A DNA stretch of 12,440 nucleotides from Phycisphaerales bacterium (lineage in GTDB: Bacteria > Planctomycetota > Phycisphaerae > Tepidisphaerales > Tepidisphaeraceae): NCBI GenBank assembly GCA_028288775.1, contig JAQGHP010000622.1, positions 1-12,440 of the forward strand. Direction: 5' to 3'. The stretch's first letter is position 1. Every line of letters starts with the position of its first letter. Position numbers and translations under genes: made by a program. Under the pieces are notes generated by a model, which saw nothing but the letters and a program-made list of their open reading frames with translations, was not told the origin of the DNA and did no database searches. Below are positions 1 to 5,465 of the stretch, in pieces.

Positions 1-1
1 A

Positions 2-271
2 GGCGGCCGCGGCATGGGCGGCGGCCGCGGGGGCTTCGGCACCATCATCGACGCCGGCTCGGTCCTGATGGCCCTAACGCCCAGCTCCGAGCTGATCGTC
101 TTCGCCCCCGATGACCAGCACTTCACCGAGCGCGCGAAAATCAAGGTCGCTGATTCGCCCACGCACGCGTACCCGGTCGTTTCCGGCGATCGCGTGTTCA
201 TCAAGGACAAGGATTCGGTCACGCTATGGACGATTCAAAGCGCCGCCGGGGCGGCTACGCAAAAACCGTGA
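2..271 (+). CDS. C-terminal part of a PQQ-like beta-propeller protein (5' truncated)
   Basis: The reading frame is open from the left edge to a TGA at 269-271, so only the last 89 or so codons are present. A glycine/arginine-rich stretch is followed by blade-like repeats: VLMALTPSSELIVF, a polar turn, then YPVVSGDRVFIKDKDSVTLW. That alternation of strand, 'G-D-R-V-F-I-K', and a final W resembles the last blades of PQQ-type outer-membrane or secreted beta-propellers that are abundant in planctomycetes. The N-terminus, any signal peptide and most blades lie outside the window, so localisation cannot be judged. The next gene begins 7 bp after the stop on the same strand, but its lower GC suggests a different history. 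The family call is a resemblance, not a proven match. Confidence 0.6.
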   Translation, partial: GGRGMGGGRGGFGTIIDAGSVLMALTPSSELIVFAPDDQHFTERAKIKVADSPTHAYPVVSGDRVFIKDKDSVTLWTIQSAAGAATQKP

Positions 272-277
272 AAGATC

Positions 278-763
278 ATGACCCATGAACTATCGGATCA
301 AATTCAAGCGATCCCATGGCGCGAGCGGAAGACGGCATCGGGTGACGCGCGCGATGTTCCACAAGCGTTGAAAGACCTCTCGTCAGAGGACCAGACAAAA
401 CGCGATCTTGCTTATTGGAAGCTTGACAATCACGTGGTGCTTCAGGGGGACCTCTATGAGGCAGCAAGGGATGTCGTCCCATTCCTCATCGAAATGCTTC
501 GCGCGCGAGAGCCATTCGGACGCGATCTCATATACGACGTTCTCTTTGAAATCGCGAATGGTTACGCGCCTGATGTCGTCCAATGGCGTGACCCGTCCGG
601 TCGCGACGTACCCCTTAGAATTGCATGTTATAGCGCGTTGTCCGAAGGAATCGAAGTTTTTAAGAGAGATGCCAATGATTCAGATCCCACAGTAAGGCGC
701 GCGTCGACGTGCCTGCTTGATCGATTGGGTGTGCAAGAGGATGGGGATCATGATATGCGATGA
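278..763 (+). CDS. HEAT-repeat-like hypothetical protein, 161 aa
   Basis: ATG at 278 opens 161 codons ending in TGA. The middle is helical: residues 25-75 include 'DLAYWKLDNHVVLQGDLYEAA' in two overlapping amphipathic helices and 'VVPFLIEML', followed by a helix with 'ACYSALSEGIEVF' and another with 'DSDPTVRRASTCLL'. These spaced helix pairs resemble HEAT/ARM-type scaffold proteins, and similar small proteins often sit next to toxin or SMI1-type immunity genes in other genomes. No such toxin partner is visible here. Base composition and codon use are visibly less GC-rich than the flanking genes, which may indicate horizontal acquisition. No strong Shine-Dalgarno precedes the start. Function is unknown. 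Confidence 0.7.
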   Translation: MTHELSDQIQAIPWRERKTASGDARDVPQALKDLSSEDQTKRDLAYWKLDNHVVLQGDLYEAARDVVPFLIEMLRAREPFGRDLIYDVLFEIANGYAPDVVQWRDPSGRDVPLRIACYSALSEGIEVFKRDANDSDPTVRRASTCLLDRLGVQEDGDHDMR

Positions 764-787
764 GGAGTAATACAGTACGGACCGGGC

Positions 788-822
788 CACGAATGGCACA
801 AAGGAACTAGAATTCATTCGTG
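788..822. repeat. 8-bp inverted repeat CACGAATG / CATTCGTG
   Basis: CACGAATG at 788-795 faces CATTCGTG at 815-822 across 19 bases, in the 103-bp gap between two convergent genes. The right side continues with a second partial copy (CCATTCGCGG, 824-833), giving a word-like repeat of ATTCGTGTCC. It could act as a bidirectional hairpin between the HEAT-like gene and dnaA, or be a remnant of a dispersed intergenic repeat. No T-rich tail is present on either side, so it is not called a terminator. Confidence 0.45.
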
Positions 823-866
823 TCCATTCGCGGCTCGCTCCCCCGGAAACACTTCGCGCAGATCGA

Positions 867-2387
867 TCAGTTGATCGTCCGGCTATGCTCCTCAAGCCGT
901 TGGACGAGTTCCGGCGCTTCTTCTTCGCGTTCACCTACGGAGCTGGTCCAGATCAGGGTTTCGTTTTTCGACACGGCACGTTCGATCCGGCGGCAAGCGC
1001 TAATGACCGTGCTGTGGTTGCGCTTGCCCATCCGTGAGCCGATCTCGGGAAAGCTTAGCTTCGCGGTCTTGCGGACGAGGAACATCGCAATGCTGCGGGC
1101 CAGGCTGATGGTGCGCTGGCGGCGGCCGGACATGAGGTCCTTCAGCTCCAAGCCGAAGTAATTGCACACCGCCTGCAAAACGTTTTCAGGGCGGACGGGG
1201 GCGACGTGCTGGCGATCCAAGTCGCCCAGCGCGGCTTGCGCCGTTTCTACATCTGCAGGGCGGCCGGTCAGTCGGACGTGGGCGCCGATCCTTGTGATCG
1301 CGCCTTCGAGCTCGCGCACGTTTTGCGTTACTCGCCGGGCCACCCAGGCGATGACTTCCTCGGCCAATTGCAGGCCCAGGCGGTCGGCCAGGGCGCGGAG
1401 GATCTGGCAGCGGGTAGCGTAGTTGGCCGGGTCGATTCGCACGACCATGCCGCTGACGAAGCGGTTGACGAGCGATTCGCCGAATTCCTCGATGAGCTTG
1501 GGATGGTTGTCGCTGGCCATGACGACCTGCTTGCCCATCGCCTCGATCGCATTGAAGGTGTGGAGAAATTCCTCCTGTGTCGCCTTCTTGCCGCCCAGGA
1601 AATGCACGTCGTCGATGACGAGCAGGTCGAGGTCGCGCATCTTCCGCCGGAAGACATCGAGCTTGTTGGCGCGGAGCGAGGTGAGGAACTCGTTGGTGAA
1701 CTCCTCGCCCGTCAGGTACATCCAGCGCTTGGTCGGGTGGTGCTCGATAAACTTGCGGCAGATCCCCTGGAGCAGGTGCGTCTTGCCCAGGCCGCACTGG
1801 CCGTGAATGAACAACGGGTTGTACTGCGAGCCGGGGAACTCCGCGACGTAGCAGGCGGTATTGAAGGCGAGCTGGTTACTCGGCCCGACGACGTAGCTTT
1901 GCAGGTCGTGGCGGAGACGTGGCCGCGCAGTCAGCCCATGGGTTGGCGGCGGTTCGATCCTGGGCGCGGGCTTCAGTCGGCCCGTTGGGACGATCGCCAC
2001 CGCGCGAGTGACGGCGGTGTCCTCGACGCGGACCGTCCGCCGCACGACTGGGCGGCCGGCAACTTGTGTTGCGACTCCGCCATCGCCGGCGGTCTTCGCG
2101 TCGGGGCGGGGGGTGTCGGTCTCGAAGAGTTCGGGCACGACGCTGAAGCGCACCTGGAGCGGTCCGCCGAGCACTTCGTGGGCCGCTTCCTGGATCGGGC
2201 GGGTGAAGTTCTTTCCGATCCACTCACTGATGAAGTCATTGGGGACGGCGATTTCCAGGCCGTCCTGCCGCAGATCCAGACGGGTTGAATTGTTAAACCA
2301 AACGTGAAACCTTTGTTGCCCTACGCGTTGCGCGATGGCATCGGCCAGGCGCGCAAGCTGTAGATCGTTAGCGCTGACGCAGCTCAC
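867..2387 (-). CDS. dnaA: Chromosomal replication initiator protein DnaA
   Basis: DnaA binds DnaA boxes at oriC, oligomerises with ATP and opens the duplex. The frame could start at 2504, but GTG at 2387 is preferred: GGAAGGAG lies 6 bases before it and the DnaA domain I begins immediately, giving 506 aa. With that start, domain I spans about residues 1-80 with the WF pair at 30-31. A proline-rich linker follows to about 160. The AAA+ core has Walker A GQCGLGKTH (196-204), Walker B VIDD (257-260), a sensor-1 region with SDN (about 292), a box VII-like NRF (308-310) and sensor 2 VRELEG (357-362). The domain IV signature IGSRMGKRNHSTVISA (449-464) recognises DNA. Compared with the usual GGVGLGKTH, Walker A has Q and C, and the common GGRDHTTV signature is GKRNHSTV. 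The stop (TGA, 867-869) faces the HEAT-like gene convergently. Upstream lie candidate DnaA boxes, suggesting autoregulation. Confidence 0.96.
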   Translation of the reverse strand: MSCVSANDLQLARLADAIAQRVGQQRFHVWFNNSTRLDLRQDGLEIAVPNDFISEWIGKNFTRPIQEAAHEVLGGPLQVRFSVVPELFETDTPRPDAKTAGDGGVATQVAGRPVVRRTVRVEDTAVTRAVAIVPTGRLKPAPRIEPPPTHGLTARPRLRHDLQSYVVGPSNQLAFNTACYVAEFPGSQYNPLFIHGQCGLGKTHLLQGICRKFIEHHPTKRWMYLTGEEFTNEFLTSLRANKLDVFRRKMRDLDLLVIDDVHFLGGKKATQEEFLHTFNAIEAMGKQVVMASDNHPKLIEEFGESLVNRFVSGMVVRIDPANYATRCQILRALADRLGLQLAEEVIAWVARRVTQNVRELEGAITRIGAHVRLTGRPADVETAQAALGDLDRQHVAPVRPENVLQAVCNYFGLELKDLMSGRRQRTISLARSIAMFLVRKTAKLSFPEIGSRMGKRNHSTVISACRRIERAVSKNETLIWTSSVGEREEEAPELVQRLEEHSRTIN

Positions 2388-2393
2388 GACGTA

Positions 2394-2401
2394 CTCCTTC
2401 C
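2394..2401 (-). promoter_or_regulatory. Shine-Dalgarno that decides the dnaA start
   Basis: On the minus strand GGAAGGAG is followed by TACGTC and then GTG at 2387. This is among the strongest ribosome-binding sites in the window and argues against the upstream ATG at 2504, which would add 39 residues of arginine-rich, non-DnaA-like sequence. Confidence 0.8.
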
Positions 2402-2749
2402 AAGCATGCTTGTCAGTCAGCCCGCGCCGTTTCCGCCAGTAGCGGGAACAATGCGGGCGTAATGCCGCGAGGGCCTCTCGATCCCTGTGCCCGAGAGAAG
2501 CCAACGAAGCCCCATACCGCTGATCGCACCGGGCTTCGTCGCCCGCGCGAGTTCATTGCATGCAGCGGCCTAGGCATCCTGCCTGGAATTTACCGTCCGT
2601 GGAGTCGCGTCCTGAGGATGTGTGTGAACCGGATCACCGAGAAAAGATTTTCTACCTTGCCCTGTTTTCACCGCGGCCGAACCTGCCCTTGCCGCAGCTT
2701 CCCTTACCCGATCCTTTACCATCCCTGAACAACAGGGAGGAATCTAATC

Positions 2750-2836
2750 GTGGGCGCTGATACTGACAAGCACGACTTTATCGGATTTCCGATTCACATC
2801 GTCGCAACCATCGGTCCGACCGGGGGTGGGCGATGA
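2750..2836 (+). CDS. Possible small protein, 28 aa
   Basis: GTG at 2750 is preceded by GGGAGG (2735-2740) with a 9-base spacer and opens 28 codons to TGA. The product would begin MGADTDKHDFIGFPIHIV and end in a glycine-rich TGGGR. It has no recognised domain or membrane segment. It points away from dnaA and stops just before the DnaA boxes, so it could equally be a leader peptide or chance. The ribosome-binding site is the main support; coding status is uncertain. Confidence 0.25.
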   Translation: MGADTDKHDFIGFPIHIVATIGPTGGGR

Positions 2837-2857
2837 AAAAAAAACTTCATCAACCTC

Positions 2858-2866
2858 TTGTCCACA
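2858..2866 (+). promoter_or_regulatory. DnaA box TTGTCCACA
   Basis: The nonamer is one change from the TTATCCACA consensus and equals the preferred box of high-GC actinobacteria. It is the core of a 13-bp arm CCTCTTGTCCACA (2854-2866) that recurs inverted at 2891-2903. Confidence 0.6.
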
Positions 2867-2890
2867 AAATTATCAGACGCGTGGACGGTG

Positions 2891-2899
2891 TGTGGACAA
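2891..2899 (-). promoter_or_regulatory. DnaA box TTGTCCACA, inverted partner
   Basis: On the minus strand this reads TTGTCCACA, in mirror orientation to the box at 2858 with 24 bases between the two nonamers. A weaker third match, CCGTCCACG, lies between them on the minus strand (2880-2888). The paired arrangement could bind two DnaA protomers and may serve origin opening, dnaA autorepression, or both. Confidence 0.6.
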
Positions 2900-2905
2900 G
2901 AGGGA

Positions 2906-3050
2906 GTTGCTGGTTGCTGGTTGTTGGCGAAGGAGGCTAAGGGGAGTGGGCCACTGTTGGCGACGAAGATCATCACAGCCTCTTTCCTGACCGGCCAACC
3001 GACAACTGGCACCCTCCTTTTTCCTTCACCAGCAACGAGCAATCAGCAAC
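2906..3050. repeat. Heptamer-word inverted repeat, 29-bp arms
   Basis: The left arm (2906-2934) is three tandem heptamers GTTGCTG, GTTGCTG, GTTGTTG followed by GCGAAGGA. The right arm (3022-3050) is its inverse, with heptamers CAGCAAC, GAGCAAT, CAGCAAC. Aligned as inverted copies, 25 of 29 positions agree, across an 87-bp interior. The right arm runs into the stop codon of the GNAT gene (3050-3052). It is the first of three similar structures in the window. Confidence 0.7.
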
Positions 3051-4030
3051 TATTGCGCAATCTTCCTCATCATCGCGATTTTGCTGCCCAGGCGGGCGAG
3101 GCCGAAGCGGTAGTAAAGCTTGAGGGCAGGGGCGTTGCCGGCGTCTACTGCCAACGAGAGGCGCTGCAGCGGCATCTGGGAGATGTTCGCGAAAGCTTGC
3201 CGCATGAGCGCGTCGCCCAGGCCGCGGCCGCGCGCGCGGGGGACGAGGCCGAGGTAGACCAGCTCCGCCGTGTCGCTGCGGGGCAGGCGGCTCAGGAGCA
3301 GCACGCCCAGCGGCACGTCGATTCCCGAGCCGTCACGCTCGCACAGGAGCATCCACCACTGCGGGTCGAACTCCCCGCTGGCCTTATGGCCTGCGATGAT
3401 GTCGTCGATGCTCCGCACGCCGTTGAGGCCCGGGCAGTCGAGGCTGTCCTGGTAACTGGCCGCGATGGCGGAGGCGAATAAATCGTGGGTGCCGGTGGAG
3501 TAGCTGATCCACGACAGTGAGCCGGGCAGCGGCGGCGCGGCGGCAGCCCGCCGCACGGGGCCGTGGAGGTAGATCAATTCCGCCATGCGGGCGAACCCGT
3601 GGCTCAGGAACAGCCGCTCGCCCGCGTTATCGGCCGGGTCGAGGAGCACCTGCGCGAGCTGCACATTGCGTCCCGTGTAGTGCGCGCAGACGGCATCAAC
3701 CAACATTCCCGCGGCGGATTCGCCCGCGCCGGTGGGGCGGGTGGGGGGAACTAGCAGCAGCATCGTCCGTCCGGCACTCAGGATCGGCAGCAGCGCCCAC
3801 GCCATGCGTCCGCTCTGCTCCGCGACCCACGCGTCGTTTACTTCGATGTTGCGCTCGCGGGCGAAGGAGAGGAAGTCGTGGACCTGCCCGTCCTCGGCGG
3901 GCTGGCCGGCGGAGGCGAGGATCAGCCGCATCGCGCCGTGAATTTCCTCGGGCCGCGCCAGCCGGCAGTGGACCGGCGCGGCGCCGGAATCCCCGGCGTC
4001 CCTTCGAAGAAAATTTGACAGGGACCTCAC
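3050..4030 (-). CDS. GNAT-family N-acetyltransferase with two GNAT domains
   Basis: A predicted acyl-CoA-dependent acetyltransferase of 326 aa if GTG at 4030 is the start. The N-terminal half (about 20-160) is a degenerate GNAT fold ending in 'DNAGERLFLSHGF'. The C-terminal half (about 170-325) is canonical, with motif A 'LVYLGLVPRARGRGLG' at 258-272 providing the R-x-R-G-x-G-x-G pyrophosphate loop of acetyl-CoA binding, and 'GNAPALKLYYRFG' at 298-310 as the terminal helix. Tandem GNAT architecture is known from mycothiol synthase-like enzymes, but the substrate cannot be inferred. The frame continues to an ATG at 4153. The extra 41 residues look non-coding and would crowd the divergent neighbour's promoter, so I chose 4030, although no clear ribosome-binding site precedes it. 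The TAG stop lies inside the heptamer repeat. Confidence 0.85.
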   Translation of the reverse strand: MRSLSNFLRRDAGDSGAAPVHCRLARPEEIHGAMRLILASAGQPAEDGQVHDFLSFARERNIEVNDAWVAEQSGRMAWALLPILSAGRTMLLLVPPTRPTGAGESAAGMLVDAVCAHYTGRNVQLAQVLLDPADNAGERLFLSHGFARMAELIYLHGPVRRAAAAPPLPGSLSWISYSTGTHDLFASAIAASYQDSLDCPGLNGVRSIDDIIAGHKASGEFDPQWWMLLCERDGSGIDVPLGVLLLSRLPRSDTAELVYLGLVPRARGRGLGDALMRQAFANISQMPLQRLSLAVDAGNAPALKLYYRFGLARLGSKIAMMRKIAQ

Positions 4031-4042
4031 GCCATTTAAGAT
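4015..4042 (+). promoter_or_regulatory. Candidate sigma-70 promoter for the secreted protein gene
   Basis: A perfect -35 TTGACA (4015-4020) is followed after 16 bases by TAAGAT (4037-4042). Transcription would start near 4049 and leave a leader of about 125 bases before the ATG at 4176. The element overlaps the start region of the divergent GNAT gene, so the two genes may interfere or be co-regulated. The -10 is only a four-of-six match. Confidence 0.4.
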
Positions 4043-4175
4043 TAGCGTGTCTGACAATCCGGGGCAAAGTGCAATTCGCGCAATGCCCCGCCGTGCGTCG
4101 AGAATTTCTGCACGGTCGCGTCGTTGAGGCGCGGGCCGCAAGCCGCATCGCACTACACCCGCGGAGGTTCACCCG

Positions 4176-4862
4176 ATGAAGATGAGGCACCTGCTTCGAC
4201 CGACCGGCGCAGTCGCCGCGTTGCTGATGGGCATCGTTTTCCTTTCACTTGTTGCCGGGCCGGCGTGGGCGAAAAAGTACCCCGAGCCCAGCATCCTCCC
4301 GCCCGACCAGCAGACGCCCAAGACCTGGCAACTGAAGTTCCGCCACGGCGCGCCCAAGCGCATCGCCGTCGCGGTTACGGGGCAGAAGACGCCCACGGCC
4401 TACTGGTACATGACCTACACGGTGGTGAACGAGAGCGGGGAAGAGCAGACGTTTCTCCCGCAGTTCGACATGGTGACCCAGGACGGCAAGATCCGCCGCA
4501 GTGACCAGAACGTGTCGATCGAAGTTTTCCAGGCGATCAAGAAGCGCGAGTCCAACGCCCTGCTCAAGAGCGCCACGGAGATTTCCGGCCGCCTGCACCA
4601 GGGCGAAGACCAGGCCGAGGACGGCGTCGCCATCTGGGAAGAGCCGATGGCCCGCATGGGCGGCTTTAGCATCTACGTCGGCGGCCTCAGCGGCGAGTTC
4701 GTTGAGATGAAGGGCGACGACGACAAGCCCATGCTCGACGGCGACAAGAAGCCAATCATCCTCCGCAAGACCCTCGAGCTCAATTACGTCGTCTGGGGCG
4801 ACGAAATCAAGCCCGAGCAGGACGACGTCCACGACAAGCCGGAGCGGTGGATCATGCGATAA
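4176..4862 (+). CDS. Secreted planctomycete-type hypothetical protein, 228 aa
   Basis: ATG at 4176 has GGAGG 8 bases upstream. Residues 1-32 form a clear Sec signal peptide: basic MKMRHLLR, a hydrophobic core around AVAALLMGIVFLSLVAG, and a signal peptidase I site A-W-A before KK. The mature part, about 196 aa, is a beta-rich domain with YWYMTYTVVN (a strand typical of immunoglobulin-like or transthyretin-like folds), 'EEQTFLPQFDMVTQDGK', 'EDQAEDGVAIWEEPMARMGGF', and a charged end 'DDVHDKPERWIMR'. I recall this type of protein only as an uncharacterised family in planctomycetes, so its function is unknown. It most likely acts outside the cytoplasmic membrane. It is followed by a repeat-bracketed gap and rpmA; a terminator-like hairpin at 4957-4990 probably ends its transcript. 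Confidence 0.85.
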   Translation: MKMRHLLRPTGAVAALLMGIVFLSLVAGPAWAKKYPEPSILPPDQQTPKTWQLKFRHGAPKRIAVAVTGQKTPTAYWYMTYTVVNESGEEQTFLPQFDMVTQDGKIRRSDQNVSIEVFQAIKKRESNALLKSATEISGRLHQGEDQAEDGVAIWEEPMARMGGFSIYVGGLSGEFVEMKGDDDKPMLDGDKKPIILRKTLELNYVVWGDEIKPEQDDVHDKPERWIMR

Positions 4863-4926
4863 GGGGGGATTTGCGAATGCCGATTTGCGATTTTGGAACG
4901 CAAACCGACGTTTGTAGCCGATCCCC

Positions 4927-4955
4927 TTGAGTCCTGATGACGTATTACGTATACT
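4927..4955 (+). promoter_or_regulatory. Promoter for rpmA (and possibly obgE)
   Basis: TTGAGT (4927-4932), a 17-base spacer, and TATACT (4950-4955) make the best sigma-70-type match noticed in the window. Transcription would begin near 4961-4962 and run about 100 bases before the rpmA ATG. The spacer holds the palindrome ACGTA-T-TACGT (4940-4950). Confidence 0.6.
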
Positions 4956-4956
4956 T

Positions 4957-4990
4957 CCCGCCCCGCTCGAAAGGGCGGGGTTTGTATTTT
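4957..4990 (+). terminator. Terminator-like GC hairpin with T-rich tail
   Basis: CCCGCCC (4957-4963) pairs with GGGCGGG (4973-4979), followed by TTTGTATTTT (4981-4990). An alternative fold pairs CCCCGC (4961-4966) with GCGGGG (4975-4980). It would end transcripts from the secreted protein gene. Because the predicted rpmA start site falls at about 4961, the alternative stem could also form at the extreme 5' end of the rpmA message. Confidence 0.6.
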
Positions 4991-5062
4991 GCGCCGCTCG
5001 CCGCTTGGCGTTCCAATCGCAAATCGCAAATCGGCAATCGCAAATAGAATTGAGGATTCGTC

Positions 5063-5299
5063 ATGGCACATAAGAAGGGTCAAGGCAGCACGAAGAACGG
5101 GCGCGACAGCAACGCCCAGTACCGCGGCGTGAAGGCGTGGGGCGGGCAGTTCGTCCAAGCCGGTTCGATCATCATCCGCCAGTGCGGCACCAAGTTCCAG
5201 CCCGGCTTCAATGTCGGCTTGGGCACCGACTACACGATCTTCGCCCTGAAAGATGGCACGGTCGAGTTCCAGGGCCGCAAGGTACACATTCGCGTGTAG
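5063..5299 (+). CDS. rpmA: 50S ribosomal protein L27
   Basis: L27 is a large-subunit protein whose N-terminal tail reaches the peptidyl-transferase centre. The start MAHKKGQGSTKNGRDSNAQ is the family hallmark, followed by GGQFVQAGSIIIRQCGTKF, 'GFNVGLGTDYTIFAL' and a final short beta-strand. At 78 aa it is slightly shorter than the usual 85 or so. There is no cleavable N-terminal extension of the firmicute type, since MAHKKG is at the very start. TGAGGA lies 6 bases before the ATG. In most bacteria rplU (L21) is directly upstream and obgE downstream. Here obgE is in place but rplU is replaced by a secreted protein gene. A strong promoter and a hairpin precede it, so it appears to have its own transcription unit. 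Confidence 0.97.
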   Translation: MAHKKGQGSTKNGRDSNAQYRGVKAWGGQFVQAGSIIIRQCGTKFQPGFNVGLGTDYTIFALKDGTVEFQGRKVHIRV

Positions 5300-5310
5300 T
5301 TGTGGAAAGA

Positions 5311-5431
5311 AGCCAGTAGCCAGAAGCCAGGAGCCAGAATGGTTCCGGCCGGCTATGAAAGATTATGGAAGGGCGGAGCCGGTCCAAACGGTTCCGCCCT
5401 TCGTCTTTCTTCTGGCTCCTGGCTTCTGGCT
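5311..5431. repeat. Heptamer-word inverted repeat bracketing a hairpin
   Basis: The left side is four tandem heptamers, AGCCAGT, AGCCAGA, AGCCAGG and AGCCAGA (5311-5338). The right side is TCTGGCT, CCTGGCT, TCTGGCT (5411-5431). The stretch 5318-5339 is a perfect 22-bp inverted repeat of 5410-5431, and the left side has one extra unit. The 70-bp interior contains a 14-bp-stem hairpin (5368-5402). The structure fills most of the gap between rpmA and obgE. Confidence 0.8.
5368..5410 (+). terminator. Strong hairpin downstream of rpmA
   Basis: GAAGGGCGGA (5368-5377) pairs perfectly with TCCGCCCTTC (5393-5402). The stem continues inward through a G-U pair and three more pairs to a 7-base loop, giving 14 pairs in all. 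A pyrimidine-rich tail with several T residues (GTCTTTCT, 5403-5410) follows. It probably ends or attenuates transcription after rpmA. Lacking an unbroken T run, it may be only partly effective, leaving some read-through into obgE. Confidence 0.6.
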
Positions 5432-5465
5432 CCTTCCCGTATTCCCCCTCCTACTATCCCAAGCT

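Larger units (their letters stand above)
2388..3049. other. Gene-poor region between dnaA and the GNAT gene; candidate oriC
   Basis: About 660 bp upstream of dnaA carry no convincing large gene. From left to right I see the dnaA ribosome-binding site and an AT palindrome AGAAAA-GA-TTTTCT (2640-2653). Next come a small hairpin CCCTG-AACAA-CAGGG (2723-2737), a possible 28-codon frame (2750-2836) and an A-tract (2836-2844) inside the inverted repeat GATGAA/TTCATC (2832-2851). Two perfect TTGTCCACA DnaA boxes follow (2858-2866, 2891-2899), then a heptamer-type inverted repeat (2906-3050). Position next to dnaA plus boxes plus an A-rich tract is the classical arrangement of a bacterial replication origin, but two good boxes are few. 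Whole-genome GC skew would decide. Confidence 0.5.
4869..5045. repeat. Heptamer-word inverted repeat around a promoter and hairpin
   Basis: The left arm (4869-4901) contains ATTTGCGA, GCCGATTTGCGAT and TTGGAACGC. The right arm (5008-5045) is its inverse, starting GCGTTCCAATCGCAAATCGC and containing an extra copy of the 7-bp word GCAAATC. With that unit and a 2-bp gap allowed, only one mismatch remains. The 106-bp interior holds a sigma-70-like promoter (4927-4955) and a terminator-like hairpin (4957-4990). The right arm ends 17 bases before the rpmA start. Confidence 0.75.

Noticed and set aside
1206..2288. Long plus-strand open frame across dnaA
   Set aside because: It is antisense to a confirmed dnaA with all motifs intact; a high-GC gene commonly leaves the opposite strand open. 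Its translation has no recognisable domain.
2388..2504. 39-residue N-terminal extension of DnaA
   Set aside because: Not DnaA-like, and a strong Shine-Dalgarno at 2394-2401 places the start at the GTG at 2387.
5253..5465. N-terminal extension of ObgE overlapping rpmA
   Set aside because: These codons lie in rpmA and the heptamer repeat; Obg homology begins exactly at MFIDEAKIHV.
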